A DNA stretch of 64,000 nt from Scenedesmus sp. ARA3 (GCA_004335835.1 RWJK01001422.1:1-64000); one strand, 5' to 3'. Counted from the stretch's first letter, positions 12,241 to 24,615 are shown. Notes: generated by a model from the sequence alone, not told the origin. Numbers and translations are program-made.

Positions 12241-12730
12241 CGTCGCAGAGACAGCTTATGGGTGTTGTGATATCTTCCTCGCAACGGATGATCACACCAT
12301 GCACGGAACAGCAGCCTAACAGTGCATTGCATTGCATGAACAAATGCAAAGCACTGCAGCACATCTGCGTGTTTGGTGCACTGTAGGTGCATCTGCGCGT
12401 GTGTGTGTTGTCACTGTATGTCCGCTCTGCATAGGTCACAGGCGCTGCAGAACAACAAACAGCGCGTGTGCCATGCTTTTCCTGAGCTCATTTGCATAAA
12501 CCACGCATGACAGCAGGGTTGCATGTCTGGCTGCTCTTGATGATCAAGGTGCAGTCCATCATGCATAACACAAGTGCATAGTGTATTGTGTCCATGGATG
12601 TTTGAGGCAGTTTGAGGCATATGCGCACAGTCAGCCGAAGGCTTGCTGCCAGTGGCAATGGTTTTAATGCTCACCGCATCCATCGTTCACATGCCTTGGC
12701 TGGCATCGTGGCTTGGCAAGCCGCACCAAG

Positions 12731-15700
12731 CTGGCAGCAGCACGCATAAGCTGCACATTTAGGCAGAATGCTGCATATCAGGTGTGCCACAGTAATGCTG
12801 ACTGGACCGGCAGCTGGCATCCAGCCTCTATGCAGCAAATTGCAGTACAAACCTGCTGCAGATCTGCTCTGCAAGCTGCAGCCAGCCGCGTTGCTTAGGG
12901 TGCATTGATCTGGTGGTGGTATACTAACAAGTACGTACATGTTTTGTGGACTGCTGGGGGAGACTCAGTTACCTGGTAGAGCTGCTGTGGCGAAGTTTGC
13001 CCCGCGAGCGCAGGTCATGGCCTTGGTGCTATTCATTAGCTTACCAAGCCTCGTAACAGACGTACAGCCTTCAGCGGACTGTTTGGGCAACCGGGCTTGG
13101 ATTGGAAGGGCGCACTGGGTGTGAATCAGCATGAGCAGCGCGATCTGGTGCCGGTAGAAGGGCGCACTGACTGTGCGTTTGTGCGCAAGCGTTCAGCAGC
13201 ATGTTCTGTGGGTGTTGACAGTACCGCCTGCATTGTGTGCTGGGCTGTCAGAACCGCAGCTCTTGCGGGGAATGCAATGGTGCCAGCATGGTGCATTTGC
13301 AAATGCATGTGTGTAGCTTGCAGCAGGACGAAGACCTGTTGCTGTTGGGCCTAAGAGCGTGCCAGCAACTGCAAATGTTTGCTCAGATGACGTCAGCAGC
13401 ACTGCCGCCGTTGTCATGTGCAACAGCAGGCTGGCGCCGTGCATATGGGTGTGTGCCATGCTGCAGTGGAAGGTCACGACATCATCAACAGCAGCAAACT
13501 GATTGCATAGTGCTAGGTTGCAGGCCTGTGGCGGCACACTACTGTGCATCAACCGGCATACACATAACTTGACGTTACCAATTTTCTCGACAAAACTTTT
13601 CAAAGTGCAGACACAACCTTTGAGGAGGCAGCAGCAGCTGTGGCTTATGCCAAGGCTGATTGAAGTGACTGCCTCTGAGAGCTTTAGTACTATGCCCCAC
13701 CCGCTGGCTCAAGGTGAGACATGCCAGCAAGGTGGCCAGAATAACAGCCTCTAGCCCAACTGCATGCATGCACTGCGCAGTGCCACACCAGACTTGGCTG
13801 TAAAGCCACTCCAGCCAGAGATGCAGCATGATGTAAGTGCCACGGCACCCTCCCAGTTCAAGTATTAGATCTGATTTAGCTTGACACCATTCAAGAGCGG
13901 CGTACTCCTGGCATGCAGATTGTCTCTGGGTATGTTGCCCTGGCAGCAGCGACAAAACGTCAGTCCAATGTTATGAAATCGGATGACCACCCAAAAACCA
14001 GGAGGCGCCGCGCTGTTGCAACAATAATAAATGGCAAACCCCAGCCCCACTTTTACAATAGCATGTGGAGAGAGGAAATGCCTGTGTCAGCACAGCTAAC
14101 TCGAATGCAGTGCACTTAGTACTTCACAGCAATCAACCCACTACTAGTAGCTGTGATCTCGCTTGCCAGCTGAACAATGTGAGGTGCTTGAAAAAGCGTG
14201 TGAGGGCAGCCATGGTACAAAACAACAAACCCCAACATCAACGAAGCGGAGGAGACAGCGCAACATTTGTCTCTGTAGTTTCCTGATCGCAATGGCGGCA
14301 TGCCAGACATTGCACTGCATGCATTTTGCTGCAGCATGAACAGGCACGACAACGCTCAAGCTGAAACACAGGTGCGGTGCTCCTTGATTTAGACAGTAGC
14401 AGAACACCACACACGGCCCGGCAGGCAGCTTCAACAAATCAAAACAGTCTATGCTTGACCAAAACATGCACACGCGTGCATATGTTGCACTTCAAGCGCC
14501 TCCAGCACACACAAGCTCCACCCCTGACAACCACGCCCCAGGCACTACTGCTGACTACTGCATTGTGCAGCAGCACAGTACATGCCACCTCGCAACCACG
14601 AACTCTTCAATGCACAAGCACAACCCATACACTGGCGTCATATTACAGACACAACTGCAACCATGCACTGCCACTGCGGCTTCATACGTCAATTCTACAA
14701 TTTATGCCATTGGCGTCACCACACGCACGCACTGCTGCATGTGGTTGCCCGCAGACTGACAGCAGCAGCAAGCGCAGATTGGCCTGTGACGCTTTGCTGC
14801 AAATCCACTATACCTGCCACACGCACAGCAAACACCCAACAAGCAGCATTTGCTCGATGCATTTGCTCATTTGCTCAGTACTGTGCTGCTGTTGTGTGGC
14901 ATCAGCCATGCTGCAATCCATACCACGCAGAAGCTGCCACGGCATGGAGCAGCACAGCACCGCGCGGCTGCAAGCAGCACGCATGGGGCAGCAAGTGGAA
15001 CAACAGCAACAGCACGCATGAGCAACAGTTCTCTATAAAGACAAGCCATGTTGTCAAGCCTTGGCGCGATCCACGGCGCCTCACAACCATCTGCTGTGTC
15101 CCCAGCCCCAACACAACGCTGCTAGAGAGGACAAACCCAAGCCAAACACGCAATGAGTCAGAAAGCCACAGTCCGTGTGTGGCCTTTGCACAACTGCCAG
15201 CCACACACACAGCATATGCCACACACCTGTGCATGCCATCGTTGCAACGCCATCAGTCAACCCTGTAACCCCACACAGGAGCGCACGCTGCCAAGCCATC
15301 CAGTCACTTCAACAGGAAACTGACAGCTCTTTGTCAACAGCACGCTGGCGTCTGTGCACGCGAACAGCTTTGGTCACTCGACCCTGGCTGCTGCAAACAG
15401 CATATGCTACGCACCTGTGCATGCCATCGTTGCAACACCAGCAGTCAAACCTGCAGCCACCCAAGCACACGCTGCCAAGGCATCCATACATTTCAACAGG
15501 TGAACTGTCAATATGCCGCCGCCTGTGCAGGTGAACAGCTTTGCTCGCCCCATCCTGGCTGCTTTTGGCAGACTGCAGCACTCCTTAAGCCTGCATGCAC
15601 AACACGACCGGTTGCCGCTGTACATACTTGCTCGGTTCAGAAAGCCTGCACGTGTGGCTGGTTTGTTGCTTCACAAATGAAGTTCAAACATGTGTCTGTG

Positions 15701-17112
15701 CAGCACACGCCTCCGCTTCAAAGCAGCTGCAGCAAGCATGCATGACACCACCAGCCCAACTAGAGCTACCCAACTGAACACGCACACACACGCATACTTA
15801 CAGCTGCAGCACATACCTGCAGGTAACCAACCGCACATTGCCTCTGAGCAAACACTGCATAGTCAAGCATGAGGCCATAGACATGCACCCTGCCTGCAAA
15901 CCCCACAGCTGCTGCAAGCTTCTGTTGTGAGCACATGGCTGCTACACAGGGTCATACTCAAACACAGATGAAATGCATGCAGCCAGATCAGCTGCAGTGG
16001 CAGCAGCAGTTGTCACCCGATGTGCTGGGTTACAGCCGCACAGCAGCCAACACGTAGGTGTGTATGCACCTGCGGCACTGTGTGGGCAACTCTGCATTTG
16101 TGTCACGGACCGCTGCAAAGGGTGCTGCCCATGTTGGCCCCTGATCAGACTGGTTGCAGCAATAAGGCATGCCATAGCAGCCTCATGCAACTGCACATGT
16201 TACTGGTGTAACCAGAGGATCCAAGACCACGGCCAGGGCTACGGCAGCCACCACTGACGCAAAACCCTAGCCCCTACTGCCTACACAAACCAACACAGCT
16301 TCATTCACATTCAAGGCTCGCTTGTCTCTCTCAAGGAATCCACAGACCTGGCAATGAAATGAAGCAGCAAACCAGAACACACACCAGCATGGCGTGCTGC
16401 TGCAGCACCTGTTTGGTGACAGTCACGCGCCGGCTTCTGACGGGACCTCAACTGCAATGCCAGCAAGCGACCGCACGGACACTGGCTGTGCATGTGCACG
16501 AGAGCAGCGATGCATTTCAGCAGTACTGGCGCCACGCAGATGGATGCACAGCGCCCAGACCACAACACTGGATGGTACACACCATGTTTATTGCTGCAGC
16601 AGCCAAAAGCGATCTTCGGCCCTCAAGCGGGCGCGTGCGCAAACTAGCAGTCACAGCAGCCAAAACGCATTGGCATGTGATGCTGTGTGCGCAGCAAGTC
16701 ACTGAGATGCTCGTGAGGACCAACAACAGTATACTGCAGCTGCTGCCACTGCCTGCTCAGCAGCAGTATAATTGACAGCAGCCACCACCTGCTCTGCTGC
16801 CACTGGTTGCTCAGGCTCAGCAGCAGCGGCTGTCGCCTGCTCAGGCTCAGCAGCAGTTGCTGCCGGCTGCTTAGGCTTAGCAGCACCTGCTGTCAACTGC
16901 TGTGCTGCCACTGCCTGCTCAGCAGCAGCTCAGTTGACTGCAGCCACCACCTGCTCTGCTGCCACTGGCTGCTCAGCAGCAGCAGCAGCAGCTGCTGCTG
17001 TCAACTGCTCTGCTGCCACTGCTTGCGCAGCTGCAGCAGCAGCGGCTGTCGCCTGCTCTGCTGCCACTGCCTGCGCAGCTGCAGCTGCTGCCACTGCCTG
17101 CTCAGCAGCAGC
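12731..17112. other. Long intergenic region, no gene recognised
   Basis: About 4.4 kb between the lectin gene and the kinase stop codon. Several open frames exist in the CA-rich part (14.4-16.3 kb) and the CTG-rich part (16.74-17.11 kb). They have simple-sequence composition and no domain or splice logic. The last 370 bp are the CAG/CTG-rich 3' flank of the kinase gene, repeating the alanine/glutamine-coding pattern of its C-terminus. Confidence 0.5.
15205..15580. repeat. ~188-bp tandem duplication
   Basis: Two diverged copies sit side by side. The block AGCATATGC...CACCTGTGCATGCCATCG occurs at about 15211 and again at 15399. CACGCTGCCAAG and TTTCAACAGG-like blocks follow in the same order. 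No coding role was seen. Confidence 0.7.
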
Positions 17113-20100
17113 TCAATTGACTGCAGCCACCACCTGCTCTGCTGCCACTGGCTGCTCAGGCTCATCAGCAGCAGCAGCTGCTGCCACTTGCTCCTCTTCT
17201 GCTTCTGCGCTGCTGTTGCTGGCTGCTGCTGGCTGCGAGGGTGGTGCTGCAGGGAGCTCGCTCCTGTCGTCCATGGTAGTCTCGGACATGGCCTTGCCGC
17301 TGCGGATGCTCTCAAAGCTGAAGCGCCTGGGCGTCTCCTTGGGGTGGTAGTGGCTGTTGGTGTCGTCGTTCATCATCTGGCAGAACTGCAGGCACAAAAA
17401 CGAGGCCACAGATGCAGCGCAAAGCAGAATGCAGATGTCAGACAACGGTCAACAGGTCAGCCACGCACAAGATGCCCCTTGGATCCTTGGGGTGGTAGTG
17501 GCTGTTGGTGTCGTCGTTCATCATCTGGCAGAACTGCGGGCACAAGATGTGCAGGGGCGGAAGTTGCAGCAGAGCACATGTGGTCAAACGGTGGTTAAAC
17601 GATGGTCAAACAAGTCAACAGTGCACAAATTTGCGGGCTGTGCACGCTGTCGGAATGCTCTGCTCCTACAGTCCCTGTGACACATGCGAGCAACACACAC
17701 GCACGCGCAGGAAAGAAAAACCAGGCAATGCAACGCCACGCCAAGTGCGCTTGCTCCCCAGGTTCCGTCCCGTCACCCTTGCGCACACACTCAAAAGCAA
17801 GACGTGTCCTTGAAAACATGTAACATCATCGCATCACCACACATATGCGCACCTCCTGGTAGGTCATCTTGCCGTCGTGCGCCTCGTCAATGCAGGAAGA
17901 CACCTCGCTCATCATCTCATCTGCCAGCTCCTTGGTGATGTGGTGCTCGCCCAGCAGCTGCTGCTGCAGGTTGAGCAGGTCGGCGCTGGTGATGAAGCCG
18001 TCGTGATCGTGGTCCAGCGCATCAAAGGAGCGGCGCAGCTGCAGAAAGAAAATTATACAACAGGCAAAGCAGTTCAGTAGGTGAGTATGGTGTTGGTGAG
18101 CGGGGTGGCTGGTGATGAAGCCGTCGTGGTCGTGGTCTAGCGCATCAAAGGAGCGGCGCAGCTGCAAAGAAAATAAGGCAAGCATCAGAACAACCCTTTT
18201 AGTTGAACAGGTTGGTGCAGGTGGGTGGGGTGGCTGGTGATGAAGCCGTCGTGGTCGTGGTCCAGCGCATCAAAAGAGCGGCGCAGCTGCAATGAAGAAA
18301 GGAACAAGCAGCAGCAGGTTAGATGCTTTGTATAGCTTTGAATGCATGCTGGTGATGAAGCCGTCATGGTCGTGGTCCAGCGCGTCAAAGGAGCGGCGCA
18401 GCTGAAAAAAGAAAGAAGCAAATGTGCAAACAATTCAGCTGGTGGGTATGGTTTTGGGTGGTGGGATGGATGGTGATGAAACCGTCGTGATCATGGTCCA
18501 GCGCATCAAAGGAGCGGCACAGCTGCAATGATTGAAATAAACAACAGCAGCAGCTTGAATGTTTTGTATGGCACTGAATTCAAGCTGGTGGTGAAGCAAT
18601 CATGATCGTGGTCCAGCGCATCAAAGGAACGGCGCAGCTGCAAGACGTTAGCAAAACAGTGAACAGCAGTTTGGTGATGTTGAAGATTGATGGTTTCAAG
18701 CTGGTGATGAAGCCGTCGTGACCGTGGTCCAGCGCATGGAAGGAGCGGCGCAGGTGCGGGCAGATCAGCACAATAAACAGTGAAAATAAGCAGGTTAGTT
18801 GGTTGCATTTTTGGTGATTGGAAGGTGGCTGGTGATGAAGCCGTCGTGATCGTGGTCCAGCGCATCAAAAAAGCGGCGCAGCTGCAGTGGCGAGAGATAG
18901 GAGAAAGCAAACAAGGTAAGAGAGGATCATTTGTGGTATGCTGGTGGTTGGTAAGGTGGTGAACAACCGTTGTATGTTGTTGCAGGAGCGCAGAAGGCCG
19001 GTGCAGCAGCCGCAGGGAACCACAGCGCTTCCAGCAGTGCAAAGCACAGCAGACAACACGCCTAGCCCGGCACTCACCGCGTCCTTGGTCTTGGTGTAGT
19101 TGCTGTTGGCCAGCATGGCAGCCAGGAACTCGTCCACGTCCACATAGCCCTCCCCGTACAGGTCACTCGCTGCAATCAGCTCCTCCAGGGCCTCGGGAGG
19201 GATCTCAGCAGCAAAGCCAGACTTGGCGAGCGCGTCCGTTGAGCGCAGCGCGTGTGTCAATTCGGCGGGCGTCAGGTGGCCGTCGCCGTCCTCGTCCATT
19301 GCGTAGAACGCTTCCTGCAAAGAGGCAAAAGAAGCGATCAAACGTTTGGTGGAACGACAGCAGGATGATGAGTTGAAAATGGCGAGCGCTGAAGACGTAA
19401 GTAAGACGTATGTAACACACCACAAATGACCACACAGCGCCGGCTGGCAAGCCAACCCCCGCACCTTGAGGCGCGTGATGTGCCTGTCTGTCACGATGTG
19501 GCACAGCAGCGACAGCGCCAGGCGCTTCATGCGGCTCATGCCAGCAAAGGCCTCCAGGCGCGCCACCACACGGCTCATGTTGCCCTCCAATAACAGCTGC
19601 TTAGTAACACAAAAGTTGTAGAAAAGCCAATGGAACACAGCACGCCCCATCGCGAGCAGACGCAACAAAGCAAAGCCCCGCAATTCCTCACAACCACGCA
19701 ACGCACACGTTGCACCTTGAGGCGCGTGATGTGCCTGTCGGTCACGATGTGGCACAGCAGCGACAGCGCCAGGCGCTTCATGCGGCTCATGCCTGCAAAG
19801 GCCTCCAGGCGCGCCACCATGTGGCTCATGTTGCCCTCCGGCAGCAGCTGCTTAGTGACACAAAAGTTGTAGAAAGCAAACAGAACACAGCACGCCCCGC
19901 CACGAGCAGACACAACAAAGCACAACCCGCAATTCCTCACAACCACGCAACCCACACGCCGCACCTTGAGGCGCGTGATGTGCCTGTCCGTCACCGTGTG
20001 GCACAGCAGCGACAGCGCCAGGCGCTTCATGCGGCTCATGCCTGCAAAGGCCTCCAGGCGTGCCACCACATGGCTCATGTTGCCCTCCGGCAGCAGAGAG

Positions 20101-20994
20101 GCCTGGCCATCCTCGCCAGCCTGGCTGAACCAGGGGTGCTCCAGCAGCTGCTGGCAGGTGGGGCGCACTGTGAAGTTTGACCAAAGTTTGACCGGAGTTT
20201 GACCGGAGTTTGACCGGCAGCAGAAGGCAGTAAGGATGGCAGTGGGGTGAGATACAGGTGTTGCAGGGTCTGCTGCTTGACCAGTCGCACTGCTGGGCGG
20301 AGTCAGTACAGTAACCAGAGCTGCTGCAGGGTAGCTGGGGAAGTCAAATGTTCGGTGCGGTGGCAGGCCTGAGTAGCCAGCTGCCTTCGGCTGTTGCCGT
20401 TGGCGAGCTGCCGCACTGCTGCTGTGAACCGGAGCTGCTGCACAAACCGCTGATTCACGATCCGGTGCTTGTCAGGAAGCTGCCAGCATGTAAAACTAGC
20501 AGCTCGAGCTCGAGATTAAGACCAACGGTAAATTGCTGCGCCCACTCACTTGTGACGTCCAGCTTGAGCATCTCCCTCACCAGCGCCTTGCCTGAGCAGC
20601 TGACGTGGCTCCATTCATCAGGAAACATCTTCACATGGCCTGTGCAGCAGCAGCAGCAGCAGCACGCAGAGAGCATCAGGCGCACAGCACTGGGATGTAC
20701 ATGAAAGCCATCCCAGGTGCAGTGCTGGGCCTGCATGGATGCTCCTGTAAGCAAGAGCTGTTGCACCTGCATGCAGAGGCTTCCTGCAAGGGGCCAAATG
20801 CTTGCGGTGTTGCAGTCGTTGCAGCATCCAGACAACATGCTGCACAACCACTAGCGCCGGCCCATGCATACATTGCACAGCACGCCCCTGTTCGATGCGG
20901 CCACATTGTGTGCAGCTGCTGCCGCTTTCCTGGACTAGGTCAGCCTCCTTGACATCCAACCCTCCACACAAACCTGTTTCAGCAGCGTGTAGTA

Positions 20995-21025
<31 letters not shown>

Positions 21026-22246
21026 GGCTGTTGCTGCAGCAGCGGCATCTCACCTGTATGCACTTTGGCCACGATGCCCTTGTCATTGTTTCTGATCAAA
21101 TCCTCCACCCACTCATCCTCAAACAAACCTGCTTTTCAGCAACCGCCGCTGCTGCTGTGGCGGCGGCGGCATCTCACCTGTGCGCACTTTGGCCACGATG
21201 TCCTCGTCATTCTTGCCGTTGAAGGGCGGCCGGCCAGACAGCAGGATGAAGAGCACCACACCTGCTGACCACACGTCAGCCTGCAGGTCGTAGTCCCGCC
21301 ACAGCACCTCCGGAGCCACGTAGTACGGCTGCAGACAGCAGTGAACCACACAGACATCACACGCAGAAATAACTCAGCAGCAAGGGACGGCAGGGACACC
21401 CGCAAGGCGTAGTGATTAGATGCAGCTCAAACCCAAAACTGGAATGCAACCACAGCTTCATCACCAAACCCAACGTCCAATACAGCGAGGACGCACAAGC
21501 GCTTTGCATAGATATAAGCTGGCGGTGTGACGTGAGCTGCGTTGCAATACGCACACGCATTGTGAAGGCTGCTGCTGTGCTGCTTCACTGCCTAGCACTG
21601 CTGCTACCGCCACAGCTGCTGTTCATTCTGCTGCCGCTACTTCTGCCGCTGCACTCACCGTGCCAAACTTCTTGCACAGGCGCTTGCCTGGCACGCAGAA
21701 GGTGCTGCAGCCGTAGTCAATGACCTTCAGCACAGGCTCCCTGTCGGTCTTCAGCAGCAGCAGGTTCTCGGGCTTGATGTCCCTGCAACGGCAGGTGCGG
21801 CGTCGGTAGCGCAGTGCGCAGACCACAGCAGCAAAGACATTAGCAGCCGCGCACCAACCGCGTGCTAAGCAGTAATTGATGCGAGATGCATAATTGGCTT
21901 GTGTGACGATGCAAGCATCCAGGGACAGGGCAGGATGAGGCAGTCGCAGCTGCAGTTGTGCATTGCGCCTGCAACCGGCACCCCCTTTCACACCCAAGAC
22001 CCACCTGTGGATCACGTGCTTGCTGTGCGCATGTGCCAGGAAGCTGATCAGCTGCTTGGCCTTGTTTGCTGCCATGGCCTCGGTCATGTGGCCACTTCGG
22101 ATAATCTGGTCAAACAGCTCTCCCCCGTTGCAGTGCTCCATGACCAGGTAGAAGTTGGTGCTGTCCTGCAGCACCTGCTGCAGCTGCACCATGTTGGGGT
22201 GGTCTGCCAGCAGCCGCATAATGGCCACCTCCTTCACAATGTCTGC

Positions 22247-22296
<50 letters not shown>

Positions 22297-23308
22297 GTGA
22301 GCAGGCACGTGTTTCGTTAACTGTCAGGCACTGGAATTGTTGCAGAGGTCGTGTATGTCTGCAAAGGCACCGCCGTGATTGAGGTGAAGCTGCGCAAGAT
22401 GCCTGTGGTACAAAAGAGAGTACGCATTCGGCCTATGGATCGAAACATGGAGACCATGCATAGCAGGTGGACAAGGGCTGTTTGTCTGAGCACAGCTGCT
22501 TGTGCACGGCATGTCCGACTGTGCGGCAGTCAGGCACAGCAAGCCTGGGCACGCTAGCCACGCACACTGTGCGTGATAGCTGCTGGTTAGGGCGGAACAG
22601 CCAGTTCATGCTGGCTTCTGTGCATTTGTGCACTGGTGGTGGCGCTGCGCAGAGTATGCTTGCGCTGCGACATGCCAGGCATTCTACAGCAAGCCTTCAG
22701 CAAAGTGCACAGAGCAAGCACTTGCTCTTGATGGGCACGTCTCCTGAGGCTGCTGCTGCTGCTGCTGGATGGGGCATGTTCAGCTCTATGGAGGCAACAA
22801 CTGCCAGCAAGCAACGTCTATCAGCTGCCGCTGCTACTGCTGCTGCGCCGCACTCACTCTGCAGCTGCTGCACCAGCGCCTCCTTGCCATCTGACTTAGG
22901 CAGGATCTTCACCGCGTATTTCTTGCCATCCTTCAGTGACATGGCCAGCTGCACACGTGCATAGTGCCCAGTGCCCACCACCTGACCCAGCCTGTACAGG
23001 TCAGCAAACTTGAGCTTAGCTCCGGCTTTGACCTCTTTCTGCGCTGCCTGCACTGCCGCCTTAATTTCCGGGTATTCGTCGCCAGATGGCGGCGGTGCGG
23101 GCGCCACTTTGATGCTGATGGTGCCAGTAGTGTCGCTCTTTGTCTGCACAGAGCGGATGGGCTCCATGGTTCCAACTGCACTTAATCCTCTGTTGCTGCC
23201 ATTACGCGCGTTGCCCAGCATGTCAGTTGACGCGCGGCTGTCCCTGGCCCCCTTGCCAGCGGCGCCATCCTGGTCTGCCAGGGACTGACCTCCACAAACG
23301 TTTCCCAT
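17113..23308 (-). CDS. Calcium-dependent protein kinase (CDPK)
   Basis: Nine exons on the minus strand, in coding order: 23308-22858, 22242-22005, 21782-21659, 21328-21178, 20639-20550, 20167-19965, 19314-19078, 18038-17853 and 17385-17113. They give 650 aa. The start MGNVCGG carries Gly2 for myristoylation and Cys5 for palmitoylation, predicting membrane attachment. The kinase domain has a glycine loop GTGHYARV (112-119), K134 in YAVK, HRDIKPEN with D231, the metal-binding motif as DYG (252-254, usually DFG) and APE (276-278). Four EF-hands follow. EF1 (loop 426-437, [12 protein letters not shown]) is canonical. EF2 and EF4 lack a typical residue at loop position 3. EF3 (507-518) ends in Asp instead of Glu. 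The C-terminal tail is rich in Ala, Glu and Gln. The role is calcium-triggered Ser/Thr phosphorylation, probably at a membrane. Its introns hold several exon-edge copies, listed separately. Confidence 0.9.
17487..17533 (-). repeat. Extra copy of CDPK exon 9 acceptor edge
   Basis: A near-identical copy of the first 47 nt of exon 9 ([15 protein letters not shown]), with its CAG acceptor, sits 148 bp upstream in the preceding intron. It continues as intron-like sequence and has no donor. Confidence 0.85.
18110..18890 (-). repeat. Seven extra copies of CDPK exon 8 acceptor edge (EF-hand 3)
   Basis: The first ~57 nt of exon 8, encoding [18 protein letters not shown] with an AG before it, is repeated seven more times through the preceding intron. 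The GATGAAGCCGTCGTG-equivalent block falls at about 17991 (the exon itself), 18114, 18239, 18354, 18475, 18590, 18706 and 18834. Spacing is therefore 115-128 bp. Copies carry independent substitutions, so they are old rather than an assembly stutter. The exon and its nearest copy lie in one uninterrupted reading frame. Confidence 0.92.
19465..19596 (-). repeat. 132-bp cassette copy of CDPK exon 6 (distal)
   Basis: An in-frame copy encoding [19 protein letters not shown] through HITRLK. It is preceded by AAGCAG and followed by GTGCGG. Both ends are phase 0 and the length is 132 nt, so inclusion would add 44 residues without a frameshift. It may be an unused relic or an optional exon. Confidence 0.85.
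19716..19847 (-). repeat. 132-bp cassette copy of CDPK exon 6 (proximal)
   Basis: A second complete copy of the 3' part of exon 6, encoding [19 protein letters not shown] through HITRLK. It too has an acceptor-like CAG and a GT donor. It is 249 bp from the genuine exon end and 251 bp from the distal cassette. Phase 0 at both ends makes it a candidate cassette exon. Confidence 0.85.
20172..20219. repeat. AGTTTGACCGG tandem repeat
   Basis: Four copies of an AGTTTGACC unit at about 12-bp spacing, in the CDPK intron just beyond the exon 6 acceptor. The same unit recurs after the KCS stop codon and, more loosely, elsewhere in the window. Confidence 0.85.
21046..21110 (-). repeat. Extra copy of CDPK exon 4 donor edge
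   Basis: A diverged copy of the last part of exon 4 ([12 protein letters not shown] versus [12 protein letters not shown]) with its GTGAGA donor, placed 124 bp further along the transcript within the intron. Confidence 0.8.
22243..22291 (-). repeat. (CTG)n tract before CDPK exon 2
   Basis: On the coding strand this is a run of about 15 CTG units ending directly in the CCGCAG acceptor of exon 2. No conventional pyrimidine tract lies between the run and the splice site. Confidence 0.85.
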
Positions 23309-24615
23309 GGTCTGCCTGCTGCAATGAGCTGGCTGCTGAAAGAAGCTAGGTTGGTGGACAGGCTACTGCAGCTGTAGCTGCCACTGGCACAGAGTGGTTG
23401 CCGCGCAAGGAACAGGCTCCGCAGCCTGCAGGACGCACGGCTAGCTCCAACTAGCGGACGCCTAGTTGTTCCAGCGCTCTTAGACAGGGACACCAGCTGT
23501 GGATGCCGAATTTATGCAGAAGCAGGTGCGATGCCAGCACGCAAGTTCAGAGCGTCAGCAGCTTCACAAGGGGTGTAACTGCTTGTACATAGTACGGATG
23601 TAAGTGGAAGTATGGTACATGCGTGGCATCTTGAAGTGCAGCGTGTCCGTGTCCAACCAGTGAGAGGCTTTGCAACGGGAGTTTTGAAGTTTCAATTGCA
23701 ATTCCAGCTGCATCGATCAAACGCGACATGCAGCGAGCGCTGCCGAATTGCATCGTTTGGTGCGCAGCAAAGACTCTCCTACCCCCGGGAGCTGCATTGT
23801 AGAGTGTTGCTGACAGTCTCACCCTAGTTGTGCCGTTGCTAAGCGAGGGTGCGCGCGAGGGCGTAGTCAGATGCTTTGATTGATATTCATTGAAGTGCTG
23901 TAAGTTGCAGCAAGCCCTACTGAATGATGGGCAGAGTGACTGGTGCCATAGCATTGGCCCCCAGCCTGCTGTTCTACAGTGGTCACGATGCCATCCTGAC
24001 GACGTTCATAGACATTCAAATTGTTACGACGTGACGCCAGTGCTGATCACTTGTGCGGGTTTTGAAGTACGCCTTGACTGAGCAGTGAAGACCGGCTTGG
24101 CAGGGTCAGTACACAGAGTTCACACGTCACAACCACATTTTGTTGTTTTAACAGTTGTTTTCATGTTCCTGGTCGCGCTAAGTACTGCGACCGGCCAGCA
24201 TCTGCGATAGACAGCAGCATGCAGTCATGAGGCAGAGCAAGCGCACTACCGAGGACCCTTTGTGGCAACTCAAGCCATCTGCTGCCAGTGAAATAGTCAA
24301 AGCCGCCAGGTTGGCACCTGCAACATGCGCATGCAAGCCAGGGACGGGCAATTGACAGTTGGGTCAGGGCACCGCTGAGAATGCTGATGGTGGCACCAAT
24401 GCTGTTTGCACAGGGCATCTCTCAAGGAGCCAACACGGCCTGTAACACCATCAGATACTGGTAGGAGGCTGCTTCAGTCCGCTGGCTATGCCAGCAGGCC
24501 CCAGACATCTGGAGGGCAAGTAACCAGGTAGGCAGCTGCAATGCTCTCTCACTGCAGTGCAGCAGCCGCTCTGCCTCTGCAACTTGTAAGCCGAGACCTG
24601 TGACTATTGCCGGTG
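23309..24615. promoter_or_regulatory. Divergent intergenic region, CDPK/ARMC2
   Basis: About 1.3 kb between two genes transcribed away from each other, so it should hold both promoters. I see no convincing gene, TATA element or repeat array. The true 5' end of the ARMC2-like gene may lie inside it. Confidence 0.4.

Larger units (their letters stand above)
6660..12730 (+). repeat. Segmental duplication, copy B
   Basis: This is the complete partner of 745-5010 and runs from the upstream region through the gene into the 3' flank. Downstream similarity includes a CATTTGCAT block and a TTGGCAAGCC block found at the same relative place in both copies. It holds the protease C-terminal half, the LysM domain and the start of the first lectin domain that copy A lacks. 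Confidence 0.8.

Noticed and set aside
14377..15268. Two long plus-strand open frames (about 214 and 228 codons)
   Set aside because: They overlap each other in different frames, are rich in Thr/His/Ala/Cys from CA-rich sequence, show no domain and have no splice logic.
16772..17598. Long plus-strand Ala/Cys/Leu/Ser-rich open frames
   Set aside because: They are the antisense reading of the CAG-rich CDPK C-terminus and its 3' flank.
17950..18890. Regularly spaced repeats resembling a CRISPR array
   Set aside because: The repeat units are copies of an EF-hand exon edge, diverged, and lie in an intron of a eukaryotic gene. Spacers are intron sequence.
18500..19042. Minus-strand open frame of 178 codons as a separate EF-hand gene
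   Set aside because: It is produced by chained exon echoes in the CDPK intron. No independent start, domain completeness or splice structure was found.
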